A DNA stretch of 45,229 bases from Bradyrhizobium sp. Leo170 (GTDB lineage Bacteria; Pseudomonadota; Alphaproteobacteria; Rhizobiales; Xanthobacteraceae). A program made the position numbers and the translations under genes. The notes under the pieces were generated by a model. The model searched no databases. It saw only the letters and a program-made list of their open reading frames with translations, and had not been told where the DNA came from. The stretch lies in the NCBI RefSeq assembly GCF_004296405.1, contig NZ_PSRR01000024.1, forward strand, positions 1 to 45,229, given 5' to 3'. Shown piece by piece: positions 15,580 to 24,352 of the stretch (its first letter is position 1; each line of letters starts with the position of its first letter).

Positions 15580-17355
15580 ATGGTCGATGTCCCGTTTGAC
15601 ACAATCGCAGGCATTCCGGCCGCTGAGGCGCCTGACGTCGAGCTCTATCATCCGAAGAGCTGGTGGACGAGGTACGTCTTTTCGCAGGACGCCAAGGTTA
15701 TCGCCATCCAGTACTCGATTACGGCGATGTCGATCGGAATGGTCGCGCTGGTGCTGTCGTGGCTGATGCGACTGCAACTGGGATTTCCCGGCACGTTCTC
15801 CTTCATCGATGCCAACCAATATCTCCAGTTCATCACCATGCACGGCATGATCATGGTGATCTACCTGCTCACCGCGTTGTTCCTTGGTGGCTTCGGCAAC
15901 TACCTTATCCCGCTCATGGTCGGCGCCCGGGACATGGTGTTCCCCTATGTGAACATGCTGAGCTATTGGGTCTACCTGCTCGCGGTCCTGGTGCTGGCCT
16001 CGACCTTTTTCGTGCCTGGCGGGCCAACCGGCGCCGGCTGGACGCTCTATCCACCGCAGGCGATTCTCTCCGGCACCCCCGGGCAGGATTGGGGCATCAT
16101 TCTGATGCTGGCCTCGCTGATCCTGTTCATCATCGGCTTTACGATGGGCGGGCTCAATTATGTGGTGACGGTGCTGCAGGCGCGCACGCGCGGCATGACG
16201 TTGATGCGGTTGCCCTTGACGGTGTGGGGCATTTTCACGGCTACCGTCATGGCACTGCTGGCCTTCCCGGCGCTGCTGGTCGCCTCGGTGATGCTGCTGC
16301 TTGACCGCCTCCTGGGGACCAGTTTCTTCATGCCGACACTGGTCGAGATGGGCGAGCTGACGAAGTATGGCGGCGGCAGCCCAATCCTGTTCCAGCACCT
16401 CTTCTGGTTCTTCGGCCATCCCGAAGTCTATATCGTCGCCTTGCCGGCCTTCGGCATTATATCCGATCTGATCAGCACCCACGCGCGGAAGAACATCTTC
16501 GGCTATCGCATGATGGTCTGGGCGATCGTGGCGATCGGCGCGCTCAGCTTCGTCGTATGGGCGCACCACATGTATGTGAGCGGCATGAACCCGTATTTCG
16601 GGTTCTTCTTCGCCACCACGACGCTCATCATTGCCATCCCGACCGCGATCAAGGTCTACAACTGGGTGCTGACCCTCTGGCGCGGCGATATTCATCTCAC
16701 CATCCCGATGCTGTTCGCGCTTGCGTTCATCATCACGTTCGTAAATGGCGGGCTGACCGGCCTGTTTCTCGGCAACGTGGTCGTGGACGTTCCGCTGTCG
16801 GACACGATGTTTGTTGTCGCCCACTTTCACATGGTGATGGGCATTGCACCGATCATGGCCGTGTTTGGCGGGATCTACCATTGGTATCCGAAAGTCACGG
16901 GACGAATGCTCAATGAGGCGCTCGGACGATTCCACTTCTGGGTCACGTTCCTCGGAGCCTACGCGGTTTTCTTCCCGATGCACTATCTGGGCCTTTTGGG
17001 CGTGCCTCGCCGCTATCACGATATTGGCGAAACGGCCTTCATCCCGGCATCCGCCCATGACCTCAATGCGTTCATGAGCGTGGCCGCCCTGATTGTCGGC
17101 TTTGCCCAGCTTGTCTTCATATTCAATCTGATCTGGAGCCTGTTCAAAGGGAAAGAGGCGGGCGGCAATCCCTGGGGAGCCGCGTCGCTGGAATGGCAGA
17201 CACCAGAGACCCCGCCGGGGCACGGCAACTGGGGCAAGGAGCTCCCGATCGTCTATCGCTGGGCCTACGATTACAGCGTACCCGGCGCCGGCAGGGACTT
17301 CGTGCCGCAAAATGAACCGCCGGCCAGACTGTCGGCGCAGGGGGCCCATCCGTGA
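15580..17355 (+). CDS. coxN: Cytochrome c oxidase subunit I (CoxN-like)
   Basis: The 591-residue catalytic subunit with about twelve TM helices. Heme a ligands H88 and H417, heme a3 ligand H415, and CuB ligands H280, H329 and H330 are present, with the cross-linking Tyr at Y284 (GHPEVY). D-pathway residues N107, D118, N125 and E282 and the K-pathway lysine K358 (IPTAIKVYNW) are retained, so it is an A-type proton-pumping enzyme. AGGAGG lies nine bases before ATG 15580. The stop overlaps the next start as GTGA, so the genes are translationally coupled. Confidence 0.95.
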   Translation: MVDVPFDTIAGIPAAEAPDVELYHPKSWWTRYVFSQDAKVIAIQYSITAMSIGMVALVLSWLMRLQLGFPGTFSFIDANQYLQFITMHGMIMVIYLLTALFLGGFGNYLIPLMVGARDMVFPYVNMLSYWVYLLAVLVLASTFFVPGGPTGAGWTLYPPQAILSGTPGQDWGIILMLASLILFIIGFTMGGLNYVVTVLQARTRGMTLMRLPLTVWGIFTATVMALLAFPALLVASVMLLLDRLLGTSFFMPTLVEMGELTKYGGGSPILFQHLFWFFGHPEVYIVALPAFGIISDLISTHARKNIFGYRMMVWAIVAIGALSFVVWAHHMYVSGMNPYFGFFFATTTLIIAIPTAIKVYNWVLTLWRGDIHLTIPMLFALAFIITFVNGGLTGLFLGNVVVDVPLSDTMFVVAHFHMVMGIAPIMAVFGGIYHWYPKVTGRMLNEALGRFHFWVTFLGAYAVFFPMHYLGLLGVPRRYHDIGETAFIPASAHDLNAFMSVAALIVGFAQLVFIFNLIWSLFKGKEAGGNPWGAASLEWQTPETPPGHGNWGKELPIVYRWAYDYSVPGAGRDFVPQNEPPARLSAQGAHP

Positions 17356-18056
17356 GCGTCATTGTCCTGTTCATGGTTGGAATCGCGGCAATTGCGGGAT
17401 GGTGGCTCTCGCAGCAACGGCTGACAGCCAAACCCTGGCTGGAGGAGGGAGTGAGCGTCGATCTTCGCGAGGAGAGCACAGCATCACCGCAAGCGGCGAA
17501 GATCGGATTGGGGGTGTTTCTCGCGGTCGTCGGCTCGCTGTTCGCGCTCTTCATCAGCGCTTACTCCATGCGCATGAACATGGTGGACTGGCGGACGCTG
17601 CCAGTGCCAGCGCTGCTGTGGTTCAACACGGGCGTGCTGGTGTTGAGCAGCGTTGCGCTGCAATGGGCGTACATCGCCGCCCGCCGTGACGACATGGACG
17701 GCATCATTCTCGGCCTGCTCAGTGGGGGAGCATTCGCCGTTACATTCCTGGTTGGACAGCTTCTGGCGTGGCGACAGTTGAATGCCGCTGGGTATTTCGT
17801 CGCGTCCAACCCAGCCAATTCTTTCTTCTACCTGATCACCGCGGCGCACGGGCTGCATGTGATGGGCGGTCTCGTGGCGCTCGGCAGAACGGCCGCCAAG
17901 TTATGGCGTGGCGCTGAGGTTAAGCAGGTGCGCGCGAGCGTGGAACTCTGCGCCATCTATTGGCATTTCCTGCTGCTGGTCTGGCTGGTCTTGCTCGGTC
18001 TGCTGACGGGCTGGACAGACAATTTCGTCGACATCTGTCGCCAGTTGCTCAGCTAG
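17352..18056 (+). CDS. coxO: Cytochrome c oxidase subunit III-like protein (CoxO-like)
   Basis: A 234-residue membrane protein of the subunit III (heme-copper oxidase assembly/proton-pump support) family. It begins with GTG at 17352, overlapping the coxN stop by four bases. Several TM helices are evident. The C-terminal NSFFYLITAAHGLHVMGGLV and ELCAIYWHFLLLVWLVLLG carry the conserved AHGLHV and YWHFL motifs of subunit III. The operon holds a second subunit III homologue immediately downstream, as in B. japonicum coxO and coxP. Confidence 0.88.
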   Translation: MSVIVLFMVGIAAIAGWWLSQQRLTAKPWLEEGVSVDLREESTASPQAAKIGLGVFLAVVGSLFALFISAYSMRMNMVDWRTLPVPALLWFNTGVLVLSSVALQWAYIAARRDDMDGIILGLLSGGAFAVTFLVGQLLAWRQLNAAGYFVASNPANSFFYLITAAHGLHVMGGLVALGRTAAKLWRGAEVKQVRASVELCAIYWHFLLLVWLVLLGLLTGWTDNFVDICRQLLS

Positions 18057-18070
18057 GGAGGCAGGGACCG

Positions 18071-18793
18071 ATGGCAGAGACTGCACTGACAAACGTTGGA
18101 GCATCGCCTGCGCGGCTCCCGGGCTTGCGAGGGATCGTTGCCGACTGGTCTTCGGATCAGCGCGCTTTCAAGAATGTCTCCTGGGGGAAGGCCATGATGT
18201 GGATCTTCCTCCTGAGCGACACCTTCATCTTCAGTTGTTTCCTGCTGTCATACATGACGGCGCGAATGTCCACGACGGTGCCGTGGCCCAACCCCAGCGA
18301 AGTCTTTGCTCTCAATATCGGCGGTCAGCACATACCGCTCATTCTGATCGCTATCATGACCTTCATCCTGATCAGCAGCAGCGGCACCATGGCGATGGCG
18401 GTCAATTTCGGTTACCGCCGGGATCGGATCAGAACTGCAGCCTTGATGCTGGCCACCGCCGCATTCGGCGCAACGTTCGTCGGAATGCAGGCTTTCGAAT
18501 GGACCAAGCTGATCATGGAAGGCGTCAGGCCCTGGGGCAATCCGTGGGGCGCGGCGCAGTTCGGGGCCAGCTTCTTCATGATAACCGGCTTCCACGGCAC
18601 CCACGTGACCATTGGCGTGATTTTCCTGATCGCCATCGCACGCAAGGTCTTGCGGGGAGACTTCGACGTCGAAAGGCGTGGCTTTTTCACGAGCCGGAAG
18701 GGGTATTACGAGATCGTCGAAATCACCGGCCTGTACTGGCACTTCGTCGATCTTGTGTGGGTGTTCATCTTTGCCCTTTTCTATCTTTGGTGA
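18071..18793 (+). CDS. coxP: Cytochrome c oxidase subunit III (CoxP-like)
   Basis: A 240-residue subunit III homologue. The N-terminal cytoplasmic section is followed by WIFLLSDTFIFSCFLLSYM, containing the SDT/F motif. It has EWTKL in the QAFEW helix, ITGFHGTHVTIGVIFLIAI and GLYWHFVDLVWVFIFALFY, all characteristic of subunit III. ATG 18071 has AGGGA upstream, 14 bases after the coxO stop. It differs enough from CoxO that the two are old paralogues, not a recent duplication. Confidence 0.92.
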   Translation: MAETALTNVGASPARLPGLRGIVADWSSDQRAFKNVSWGKAMMWIFLLSDTFIFSCFLLSYMTARMSTTVPWPNPSEVFALNIGGQHIPLILIAIMTFILISSSGTMAMAVNFGYRRDRIRTAALMLATAAFGATFVGMQAFEWTKLIMEGVRPWGNPWGAAQFGASFFMITGFHGTHVTIGVIFLIAIARKVLRGDFDVERRGFFTSRKGYYEIVEITGLYWHFVDLVWVFIFALFYLW

Positions 18794-18802
18794 GGTTGGC
18801 GC

Positions 18803-19204
18803 ATGACAGAAGCCGCGATACATGTGGAAGGCCAACAACCTTCGCTGCACGTTCACGCCCATGAGGCCCATGCGCCGGGAGCCACGCAAGCAAAGGGCCA
18901 GCAGCACCCGATCAAGCTCTATCTCGCGGTCTGGGGATGGCTGTTCGTCCTTAGTACCTGCTCCTTTCTCGTCGACTACTTTGGTATCCATGGCCATCTC
19001 AGATGGTCGCTGATTCTGCTGTTCATGGTTTTGAAGGCCGGTCTGATCGTCGCCGTCTTCATGCACATGGCCTGGGAGCGGTTGGCCTTGGCCTATGCCA
19101 TCCTGCTTCCGCCGGTGCTGGTGTTGGTATTCGTGGCGATCATGGTGTTCGAATCCGACTACACGCATCTGCTCCGGGTCGTATTCTTCACTCCGACTGC
19201 GTAG
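18803..19204 (+). CDS. Cytochrome c oxidase subunit IV-family protein
   Basis: A 133-residue small subunit of the prokaryotic COX4 family. The N-terminal 40 residues are His-rich and soluble (HVHAHEAHAPG). Three TM helices follow: LYLAVWGWLFVLSTCSFLVD, WSLILLFMVLKAGLIVAVFM and AYAILLPPVLVLVFVAIMVF, with the FMHMAWE element typical of the family. It starts nine bases after coxP and closes the core oxidase operon. Confidence 0.88.
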   Translation: MTEAAIHVEGQQPSLHVHAHEAHAPGATQAKGQQHPIKLYLAVWGWLFVLSTCSFLVDYFGIHGHLRWSLILLFMVLKAGLIVAVFMHMAWERLALAYAILLPPVLVLVFVAIMVFESDYTHLLRVVFFTPTA

Positions 19205-19279
19205 CTCCCGTTGCCTCGCGGCGAAGGAGAACGGCAATGACGAAAGACACTGTAGCAGTACAAGAGTGGAGATATTGGG

Positions 19280-19474
19280 ATGCAGTTCACCGTTGGGTTT
19301 AAGCTAAGGGGAAAGACAGACCATGTCGTCCTCGACGGACAAGACGCGCTTGTCGCCGCGCTGAAGGTGAAGGCGGAGCTTCCGGAAGCAGTCATCATGT
19401 ACGTACGCCCACAAAATCGGCGTGGCGACACACGTCATCCGTCACGTGCGCTCGCCGAAGACGTTCTTCGATGA
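19280..19474 (+). CDS. Small hypothetical protein
   Basis: A 64-residue soluble protein (MQFTVGFKLRGKTDHVVLDG, then QDALVAALKVKAELPEAVIM, then YVRPQNRRGDTRHP). I do not recognise a characterised family. Even codon use, a compact alpha/beta-like sequence and GGAG eight bases before the ATG support it as real. It lies 75 bases after the COX4-family gene and may be a late operon member. A 21-codon frame at 19237-19302 (MTKDTVAVQEWRYWD) precedes and overlaps it and could be a leader, though nothing proves it is translated. Confidence 0.6.
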   Translation: MQFTVGFKLRGKTDHVVLDGQDALVAALKVKAELPEAVIMYVRPQNRRGDTRHPSRALAEDVLR

Positions 19475-19608
19475 GAGTCCGGCGGACCCTTGCGCCTCCC
19501 CGCAGCCAGCCTTCTCCAGCGATTTCGAAAAATTTTGCCCGCCTCTGTCAGGCCTTTCGATGTCCAGCGTCCCCCGGGCGATGACGGCGTACCTTCGCAT
19601 AGGTCACG

Positions 19609-20727
19609 TCACGCCGTATCCTCGACGACGGAGCGGAACGCGTTGAGGAGATCGCCGTCGAGTTTGTTTCCCATGTCCTGCATGATGCCGAAGGCCTGCA
19701 TTGGCGCCAGCGATTGCCGGTAGGGTCGATCTTCCACCAGTGCAGAAAAAATATCGGCAATCGTGATGACGCGTACGAGATCTGCAATCTGCCCGGCGCG
19801 AAGCTGATCCGGATAGCCCGATCCATCGAGCAGTTCATGGTGATGAAGCACGCAATCAAGGATCTCGACCGGAAAGCCGCCTTGTTGCGTGAGCAGGTCA
19901 TATCCGTATCGGGGATGCTGTCTTATCTGCTCCATCTCATGGTCAGTCAATTTTCCCGGCTTGTCGAGGATATCGAGTGGAACGAACGATTTTCCAACAT
20001 CGTGCAACAGCGCAGCGTGCGCGATGCGTTGTTGGTCCTTGGGGCGCATCTTCAGCTTCTGCGCGAACGCGACGGCGAAGCCGGTGACAAGCAGGCTGTG
20101 CCTGTAGGTGCCGCCATGATGCCTCCGCACGGTTTCCATCCAGGGACCAATTCCCCAGACATCGAGCGCCTCCAGGATGAGCGGAGTGTTGGCTTCGAGA
20201 GTTTCGAATGGAAGTGAGCTCTCGTTGTGCGGCGCCTCGATTGTCTGCGCGAGCGCACGATGAGCGGCGGAAACGCCCCGCAACACGATCTTGTTGTGCG
20301 ATGGTGTTTCCGACTTGGCGCGCGCGTGATGTATTGGAGAAAATACCCGCAGAACTTCATCTGCATCGAACGGATGGTAGATGTAGTTGCGTACGCCGAA
20401 AGTCTCTGCGTGGCGCATCTTTTCGGCAAGCGCGCGTTCTCCGATGCTCTTGTCGATAACAAGGAGGCTGGGCAGCGAACGTGCAAGAATTGCCTGGCGA
20501 GTGGGCTGAAGCGCTCGAACCACCTGCGTTGACGAAAGATCAACGTCAAGAACGACGCAAGAAGCGAAATTATCGATGACAAGAGGGTCAATCGCCGGCG
20601 GCAGCAAATGGACGTCGCAGGTTCGACTGAGTATGGATGCCAGCGGTCTTGTCCGTTCCGGCGTCTCAGTTATGAGGGCGATATGAAGTTGTCGGACTGT
20701 CGTGGCTGCCTCGATCATGCGATTCAC
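19609..20727 (-). CDS. HD-GYP domain protein, probable c-di-GMP phosphodiesterase
   Basis: A 372-residue two-domain protein. Residues 10-130 form a receiver-like alpha/beta domain (LHIALITETPERTRPLASIL, then CVVLDVDL). It has no obvious phospho-acceptor arrangement beyond D61/D63, so it may be degenerate. Residues 180-372 are an HD-GYP phosphodiesterase domain with LLHDVGKSFVP (H242, D243) and HHHELLDGSGYP (295-306); both signature motifs are intact. ATG 20727 is used; ATG 20718 is possible. It is divergent from the AraC-type regulator. Confidence 0.9.
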   Translation of the reverse strand: MNRMIEAATTVRQLHIALITETPERTRPLASILSRTCDVHLLPPAIDPLVIDNFASCVVLDVDLSSTQVVRALQPTRQAILARSLPSLLVIDKSIGERALAEKMRHAETFGVRNYIYHPFDADEVLRVFSPIHHARAKSETPSHNKIVLRGVSAAHRALAQTIEAPHNESSLPFETLEANTPLILEALDVWGIGPWMETVRRHHGGTYRHSLLVTGFAVAFAQKLKMRPKDQQRIAHAALLHDVGKSFVPLDILDKPGKLTDHEMEQIRQHPRYGYDLLTQQGGFPVEILDCVLHHHELLDGSGYPDQLRAGQIADLVRVITIADIFSALVEDRPYRQSLAPMQAFGIMQDMGNKLDGDLLNAFRSVVEDTA

Positions 20728-21195
20728 TTTCCTGGCGGTCTCGCCTGTTCGTAAATTATCGCGGCTGTCTTTTGGTGCGTCGTTACCTGCGCGAGCAACG
20801 GGGAGGCAACGGCGCTTGCAGTGTTGCGAACATCCACCTCGTTCCTCCTGCTGCCGCCATCATTCGTTTGATGGCTTGTCGACTCGAGATGAACAGAGAG
20901 AGTCGCGTCCCTGTCCAAGCTGCATCCGCTCGCTTGTGATCGTGATGTTGCCAACATTTCCCGGGTTGTCGGCGGACGTAAGCAGGAGCGCTGTTCACGC
21001 CAGCTGCCACGTATCTTCATGCGTATGCAGCGTTGCTGAATGAGATGTTACCGACGCGCGGGCAATTCGCCTTTTGGCCATATCTCGCGCGAATTGGATA
21101 GCCACCGTTAAAATTGACGCCGTGTGGCACCGCGTTGCTTAACCGGAGAATTTCAGTTAATCGCGAAACAATTACTGTGTGGCCTGCTTGGAAAT
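20728..21195. other. Divergent intergenic region, HD-GYP to AraC
   Basis: 468 bases without a supported gene. Both neighbours are transcribed away from it, so it should hold two promoters. I saw no repeat family or operator I could name. Confidence 0.5.
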
Positions 21196-22170
21196 ATGAG
21201 TTCGTTTTCGCGTGTTGCTTCCCAAGATAAGCGTGGGGTTGGTTTCGATACGTATCTAGACTGTCTCTCGATATTCTTGCCGGACGTTTCGGCGGAGCCG
21301 GAGAAGGCCGGGCGGCAATTTTCGTGGCGAGCCAGCTTCGCTGCGGTCAACGGCCTGACCTGCTGGCGGGTGCAGGGTAGCCATGGCTACGAAATAACAC
21401 TCAATGACTCAGCGGAGACCTTGCATGTCTCGCAGCCTGTCATTGGCGCTGTTGCTGCAATTGGCAGATACGGTGCCTGCCGAGCGCTCCCAGGATCTCT
21501 ATTTACACATCTGACAGACGCGCCAAGCCGAATCTCCACCAAGGGGGCTCATGCAATGAGAGCGTTACGGTTCGAACGCCCGGAATTGATGCAGGCCCTT
21601 TCCACATTCGATGAAAAGCTCTCTATTCAGGACCTCACGCCTCTGATGCTCCATCATCTGACGGAGACGACGACGCAATCGCTTTATCACTCCGCGCAAG
21701 CGGTCGTGTCCGCCGTTCTTGATGAGGATCTTCAGGGGCGCGCTCCCATCGCGATGGCGCTGCTGAGCGAATCCTTGCTCTTGCTGGTGCTCGAGAGACT
21801 GACATCAGGCAAATTGCGGGAACCGTCTGAACCAACCATGCGCCACCTTCGGCGGGCGGTCGATTACATGCATTCCAACATTCATCGGCCCTTTACCATG
21901 AGCGACGCCGCAGCCGCAGCAGGTATCAGCGTACGGACGTTGCAGACCGCTTTCCAGGCGCACTACGGTGCAACGCCGGTCGCCTACTTGCGTCGCATCA
22001 GGCTGGAAGCCGCACATCTGGAACTTACATCTGCGGACAACATTCTGCCTGTCTCCGAAGTCGCCCTGAAATGGGGCTTCATGCATATGGGACGCTTTGC
22101 GGAGATATATCGCAAGACCTACGGTCTTCTTCCATCCCAGCTTGCTGGACTGCGAAGGCGGAACGGCTGA
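21196..22170 (+). CDS. AraC-family transcriptional regulator
   Basis: A 324-residue regulator. The N-terminal 200 residues resemble the AraC-binding-like sensor domain. The C-terminal 100 residues are a double helix-turn-helix: FTMSDAAAAAGISVRTLQTA and LPVSEVALKWGFMHMGRFAE, followed by YRKTYGLLPSQ, the standard AraC signature. I chose ATG 21196 (MSSFSRVASQD). A GTG at 21124 would add 24 residues of unlike composition. Target genes and ligand are unknown; either the divergent HD-GYP gene or the downstream cluster is possible. Confidence 0.85.
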   Translation: MSSFSRVASQDKRGVGFDTYLDCLSIFLPDVSAEPEKAGRQFSWRASFAAVNGLTCWRVQGSHGYEITLNDSAETLHVSQPVIGAVAAIGRYGACRALPGSLFTHLTDAPSRISTKGAHAMRALRFERPELMQALSTFDEKLSIQDLTPLMLHHLTETTTQSLYHSAQAVVSAVLDEDLQGRAPIAMALLSESLLLLVLERLTSGKLREPSEPTMRHLRRAVDYMHSNIHRPFTMSDAAAAAGISVRTLQTAFQAHYGATPVAYLRRIRLEAAHLELTSADNILPVSEVALKWGFMHMGRFAEIYRKTYGLLPSQLAGLRRRNG

Positions 22171-22230
22171 TCTGTGCCGGCCGTGGTATCTATCCGCATC
22201 GCGTCGGCGGTTGCTCCGTCTCCGCTTTCG

Positions 22231-22252
22231 ATTTGAAGACAAGAACCGGAGT
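22231..22252 (+). promoter_or_regulatory. Putative Ada box, site A
   Basis: A 22-base motif with the shape ATTTGAAGACAAG-A-ACCGGAGT, ending 84 bases before the SnoaL-like gene. It is the most diverged at the core (GAAGACAA in place of GAAAGCAA) but keeps the ACCGGAGT half exactly. Confidence 0.6.
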
Positions 22253-22336
22253 TTGGCTTGCTTCGGTCAAGCGTAAGCCTCGTTCAGATCACCACCCGAC
22301 GTCGGTGATCGTCACGAGACACAAGGAGCCGTTCCA

Positions 22337-22786
22337 ATGAGCAAGGAAGAAGATAACAAGGCCGTTGTCGGTCGCTGGTTCACGGAGTTCTGGGGCAAGG
22401 ACGTCAATCTTGCGGTCATCGACGAGATCGCCGCGCCCGACATGCTGCTCAAATACTCGCTGCATGAGCCTCGCCGCGGCCGCGCCGATATCAAGGCGTT
22501 CATGACCGATTTCCGTGCTGCATTCCCCGATCTCAATTTCTGGGGCACGGCGGACCTGATCGCCGAGGGCGATTACGTCGTCGGCCAATGGGAAGGTGGC
22601 GGCACCCATAAGGGGCCGGCCTTCAACGACTTCCTGGTCGGCGGTTTGCCGGCTGCAACGGGCCGCAAGATGCATTTCACCGGCACTACGGTGCTGAAGG
22701 TGATCGACGGCAAGATCGTCGAGGAGATCGGTCTCGACGACGGCGTGACCGCGCTGACCCAGCTTGGGCTGCTGAAGGCTGCCTAG
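22337..22786 (+). CDS. SnoaL-like (ester cyclase/NTF2-fold) protein
   Basis: A 149-residue NTF2-fold protein of the SnoaL/ester-cyclase family. It has VVGRWFTEFWGKDVNLAVID, FRAAFPDLNFWGTADLIAEG, VGQWEGGGTHKG and the terminal KIVEEIGLDDGVTALTQLG, all standard for the family. Members bind or cyclise small hydrophobic molecules, and many have no known reaction. AAGGAG lies upstream of ATG 22337. The putative Ada box in its upstream region would place it in the alkylation-damage regulon, a context I do not know for this family. Confidence 0.88.
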   Translation: MSKEEDNKAVVGRWFTEFWGKDVNLAVIDEIAAPDMLLKYSLHEPRRGRADIKAFMTDFRAAFPDLNFWGTADLIAEGDYVVGQWEGGGTHKGPAFNDFLVGGLPAATGRKMHFTGTTVLKVIDGKIVEEIGLDDGVTALTQLGLLKAA

Positions 22787-22805
22787 GCAGCTCACGCCCG
22801 GCCAT

Positions 22806-22841
22806 CGAATAAGGTCCGCACGTCCGTGCGGACCTTATTCG
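22806..22841 (+). terminator. Strong hairpin after the SnoaL-like gene
   Basis: CGAATAAGGTCCGCACG is followed by its exact 17-bp inverted copy with a two-base spacer. It begins 20 bases after the stop. There is no long T tract, but the stem makes termination likely. Confidence 0.65.
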
Positions 22842-22939
22842 CTTCTGGCCATCTAGGCTTAACTCGGCATCTGTGCTGCCCCCGGAACTCGTCAAGCCGG
22901 TGTTCCCCCGGTGATCCGGTTGCTGGCATACGCAATCGA

Positions 22940-22961
22940 ATTCGAAAGCAAGGATCGGAGT
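22940..22961 (+). promoter_or_regulatory. Putative Ada box, site B (ada autoregulation)
   Basis: The motif AATTCGAAAGCAAG followed by GATCGGAGT lies 40-52 bases before the likely ada start codons. AAT-TCGAAA-GCAA fits the E. coli Ada-box form AAT-N6-GCAA exactly. Coordinates may be off by one base. Confidence 0.75.
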
Positions 22962-23013
22962 GCATCAGACGGGAATTGGCGGCACCATCGTCCAACACCA
23001 TATGAGAAAGAAG

Positions 23014-24105
23014 ATGACTGCGACGCCCGCCAGCACCCCGAAGTCAACGCCCCCGTCGGTGGTGGATGATCCTCGATGGGCACGCATTGTCGCGCGCGAC
23101 AAGACGGCCGATGGCCATCTCTGGTACTCGGTGGCAACGACCGGCGTCTATTGCCGGCCGTCCTGCCCTTCGCGCGTTCCCAACGCCAGGAACGTGCAGC
23201 TCCACGACAGCCTGGAAAGCGCCAGGGCGACAGGCTTCCGGCCTTGCCGGCGTTGCAATCCGGAAGGCCTTTCGACCGAAGCCGAGAACGCGGCCCTGGT
23301 GGCGAAAGTGTGCCGGATCATCGAGGAGAGCGAAGAAGAGCCTTCGCTGGAGCAACTGGCAGCGGCGATCGGCCGGAGTCCGAGCTATTTCCATCGCGTG
23401 TTCAAGGCCACGACCGGGTTGACACCGAAGGAATACGCCGCCGCCCACCGTGCCAGGAAGGTTCGCCAGGGATTGGTCTCGGGCAACTCCGTCACCGAGG
23501 CGATCTACGACGCCGGCTTCAATTCCAGCGGGCGCTTCTACGAGAAGTCGACGGACATGCTCGGCATGACGCCGTCGCAGTACCGTGCCGGGGGCACGAA
23601 CGAGGAGATCAAGTTCGCGGTCGGGCAGACTTCTCTCGGCGCCATCCTCGTCGCCTCCAGCACCAAGGGCGTGGCTGCGATCCTCCTGGGCGACGATCCG
23701 GACGAACTCGTCCGCAATCTTCAGGATCGTTTCCCGAAAGCGCATCTCATTGGCGCCGATCGCGACTATGAGGCACTGGTTGCCCGGGTCGTCGGGTTTG
23801 TCGAGGCGCCGGGGATCGGCCTGAACCTTCCCCTCGACGTCCGCGGCACCGCCTTCCAGCAACGCGTGTGGCGGGCTCTGCAGGAGATTCCCGTCGGCGA
23901 AGCGGTTTCCTATACTGAAATCGCACAGCGTATCGGTTCCCCCAAGGCGGTGCGCGCGGTGGCCGGCGCCTGCGCGGCGAACAAGCTTGCCGTCGCCATT
24001 CCCTGCCATCGCGTCGTTCGGAAAGATGGCTCGCTCTCCGGTTATGCCTGGGGCGTCGAACGCAAGCGCGCTCTGCTCGACCGGGAGTGCTCGCAGGGTA
24101 CATGA
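23014..24105 (+). CDS. ada: Bifunctional Ada: transcriptional activator and O6-methylguanine-DNA methyltransferase
   Basis: Full-length Ada (363 aa from ATG 23014; ATG 23002 and GTG 22960 are in frame upstream). The N-terminal domain holds the four zinc cysteines C47, C51, C78 and C81 (VYCRPSCPSR and FRPCRRCNP). One of these accepts methyl groups from phosphotriesters and switches the protein to an activator. An AraC-type HTH follows (LEQLAAAIGRSPSYFHRVFK, then TTGLTPKEY). The C-terminal alkyltransferase domain has IPCHRVV with acceptor C331 and an arginine finger in KAVRAVAGACAANK. All key residues match E. coli Ada. It lies amid five copies of a putative Ada box, one directly in front of it. 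Confidence 0.96.
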   Translation: MTATPASTPKSTPPSVVDDPRWARIVARDKTADGHLWYSVATTGVYCRPSCPSRVPNARNVQLHDSLESARATGFRPCRRCNPEGLSTEAENAALVAKVCRIIEESEEEPSLEQLAAAIGRSPSYFHRVFKATTGLTPKEYAAAHRARKVRQGLVSGNSVTEAIYDAGFNSSGRFYEKSTDMLGMTPSQYRAGGTNEEIKFAVGQTSLGAILVASSTKGVAAILLGDDPDELVRNLQDRFPKAHLIGADRDYEALVARVVGFVEAPGIGLNLPLDVRGTAFQQRVWRALQEIPVGEAVSYTEIAQRIGSPKAVRAVAGACAANKLAVAIPCHRVVRKDGSLSGYAWGVERKRALLDRECSQGT

Positions 24106-24156
24106 ACAGCGCCGCCGCCTTGACCTCCAGAGGCACCTTCCGGCCAGTGTCTGCGA

Positions 24157-24178
24157 GTTTGAAAGCAATATTCGGAGT
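24157..24178 (+). promoter_or_regulatory. Putative Ada box, site C
   Basis: GTTTGAAAGCAAT followed by ATTCGGAGT, 52 bases after the ada stop. It has the exact GAAAGCAA core and a CGGAGT tail. It faces the small unknown protein at 24353. Confidence 0.65.
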
Positions 24179-24352
24179 GCGCTGGTTGCGATCTCGTGCA
24201 CTCACTCGATCATTCAGGTGGTCGATGCGAGCCTATCGAAGTCGCTGGTGATCGCCGACGCCGATCGACTGGCGGAAGGAACGCTTCAGACGATGTTTCC
24301 TCGGGGTGCATTCGACGCAAAGACCAAGCGCGAGAAGCGACGCCGCAGGACA

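Noticed and set aside
15310..17349. 679-codon open frame on the minus strand
   Set aside because: Antisense to coxM/coxN. Composition is His/Asp/Arg/Gln-rich with no domain, which is a shadow of a membrane-protein gene.
19237..19302. 21-codon frame MTKDTVAVQEWRYWD...
   Set aside because: It overlaps the better supported 64-aa gene at 19280 in another frame and has no family or clear ribosome site. Mentioned only as a possible leader.
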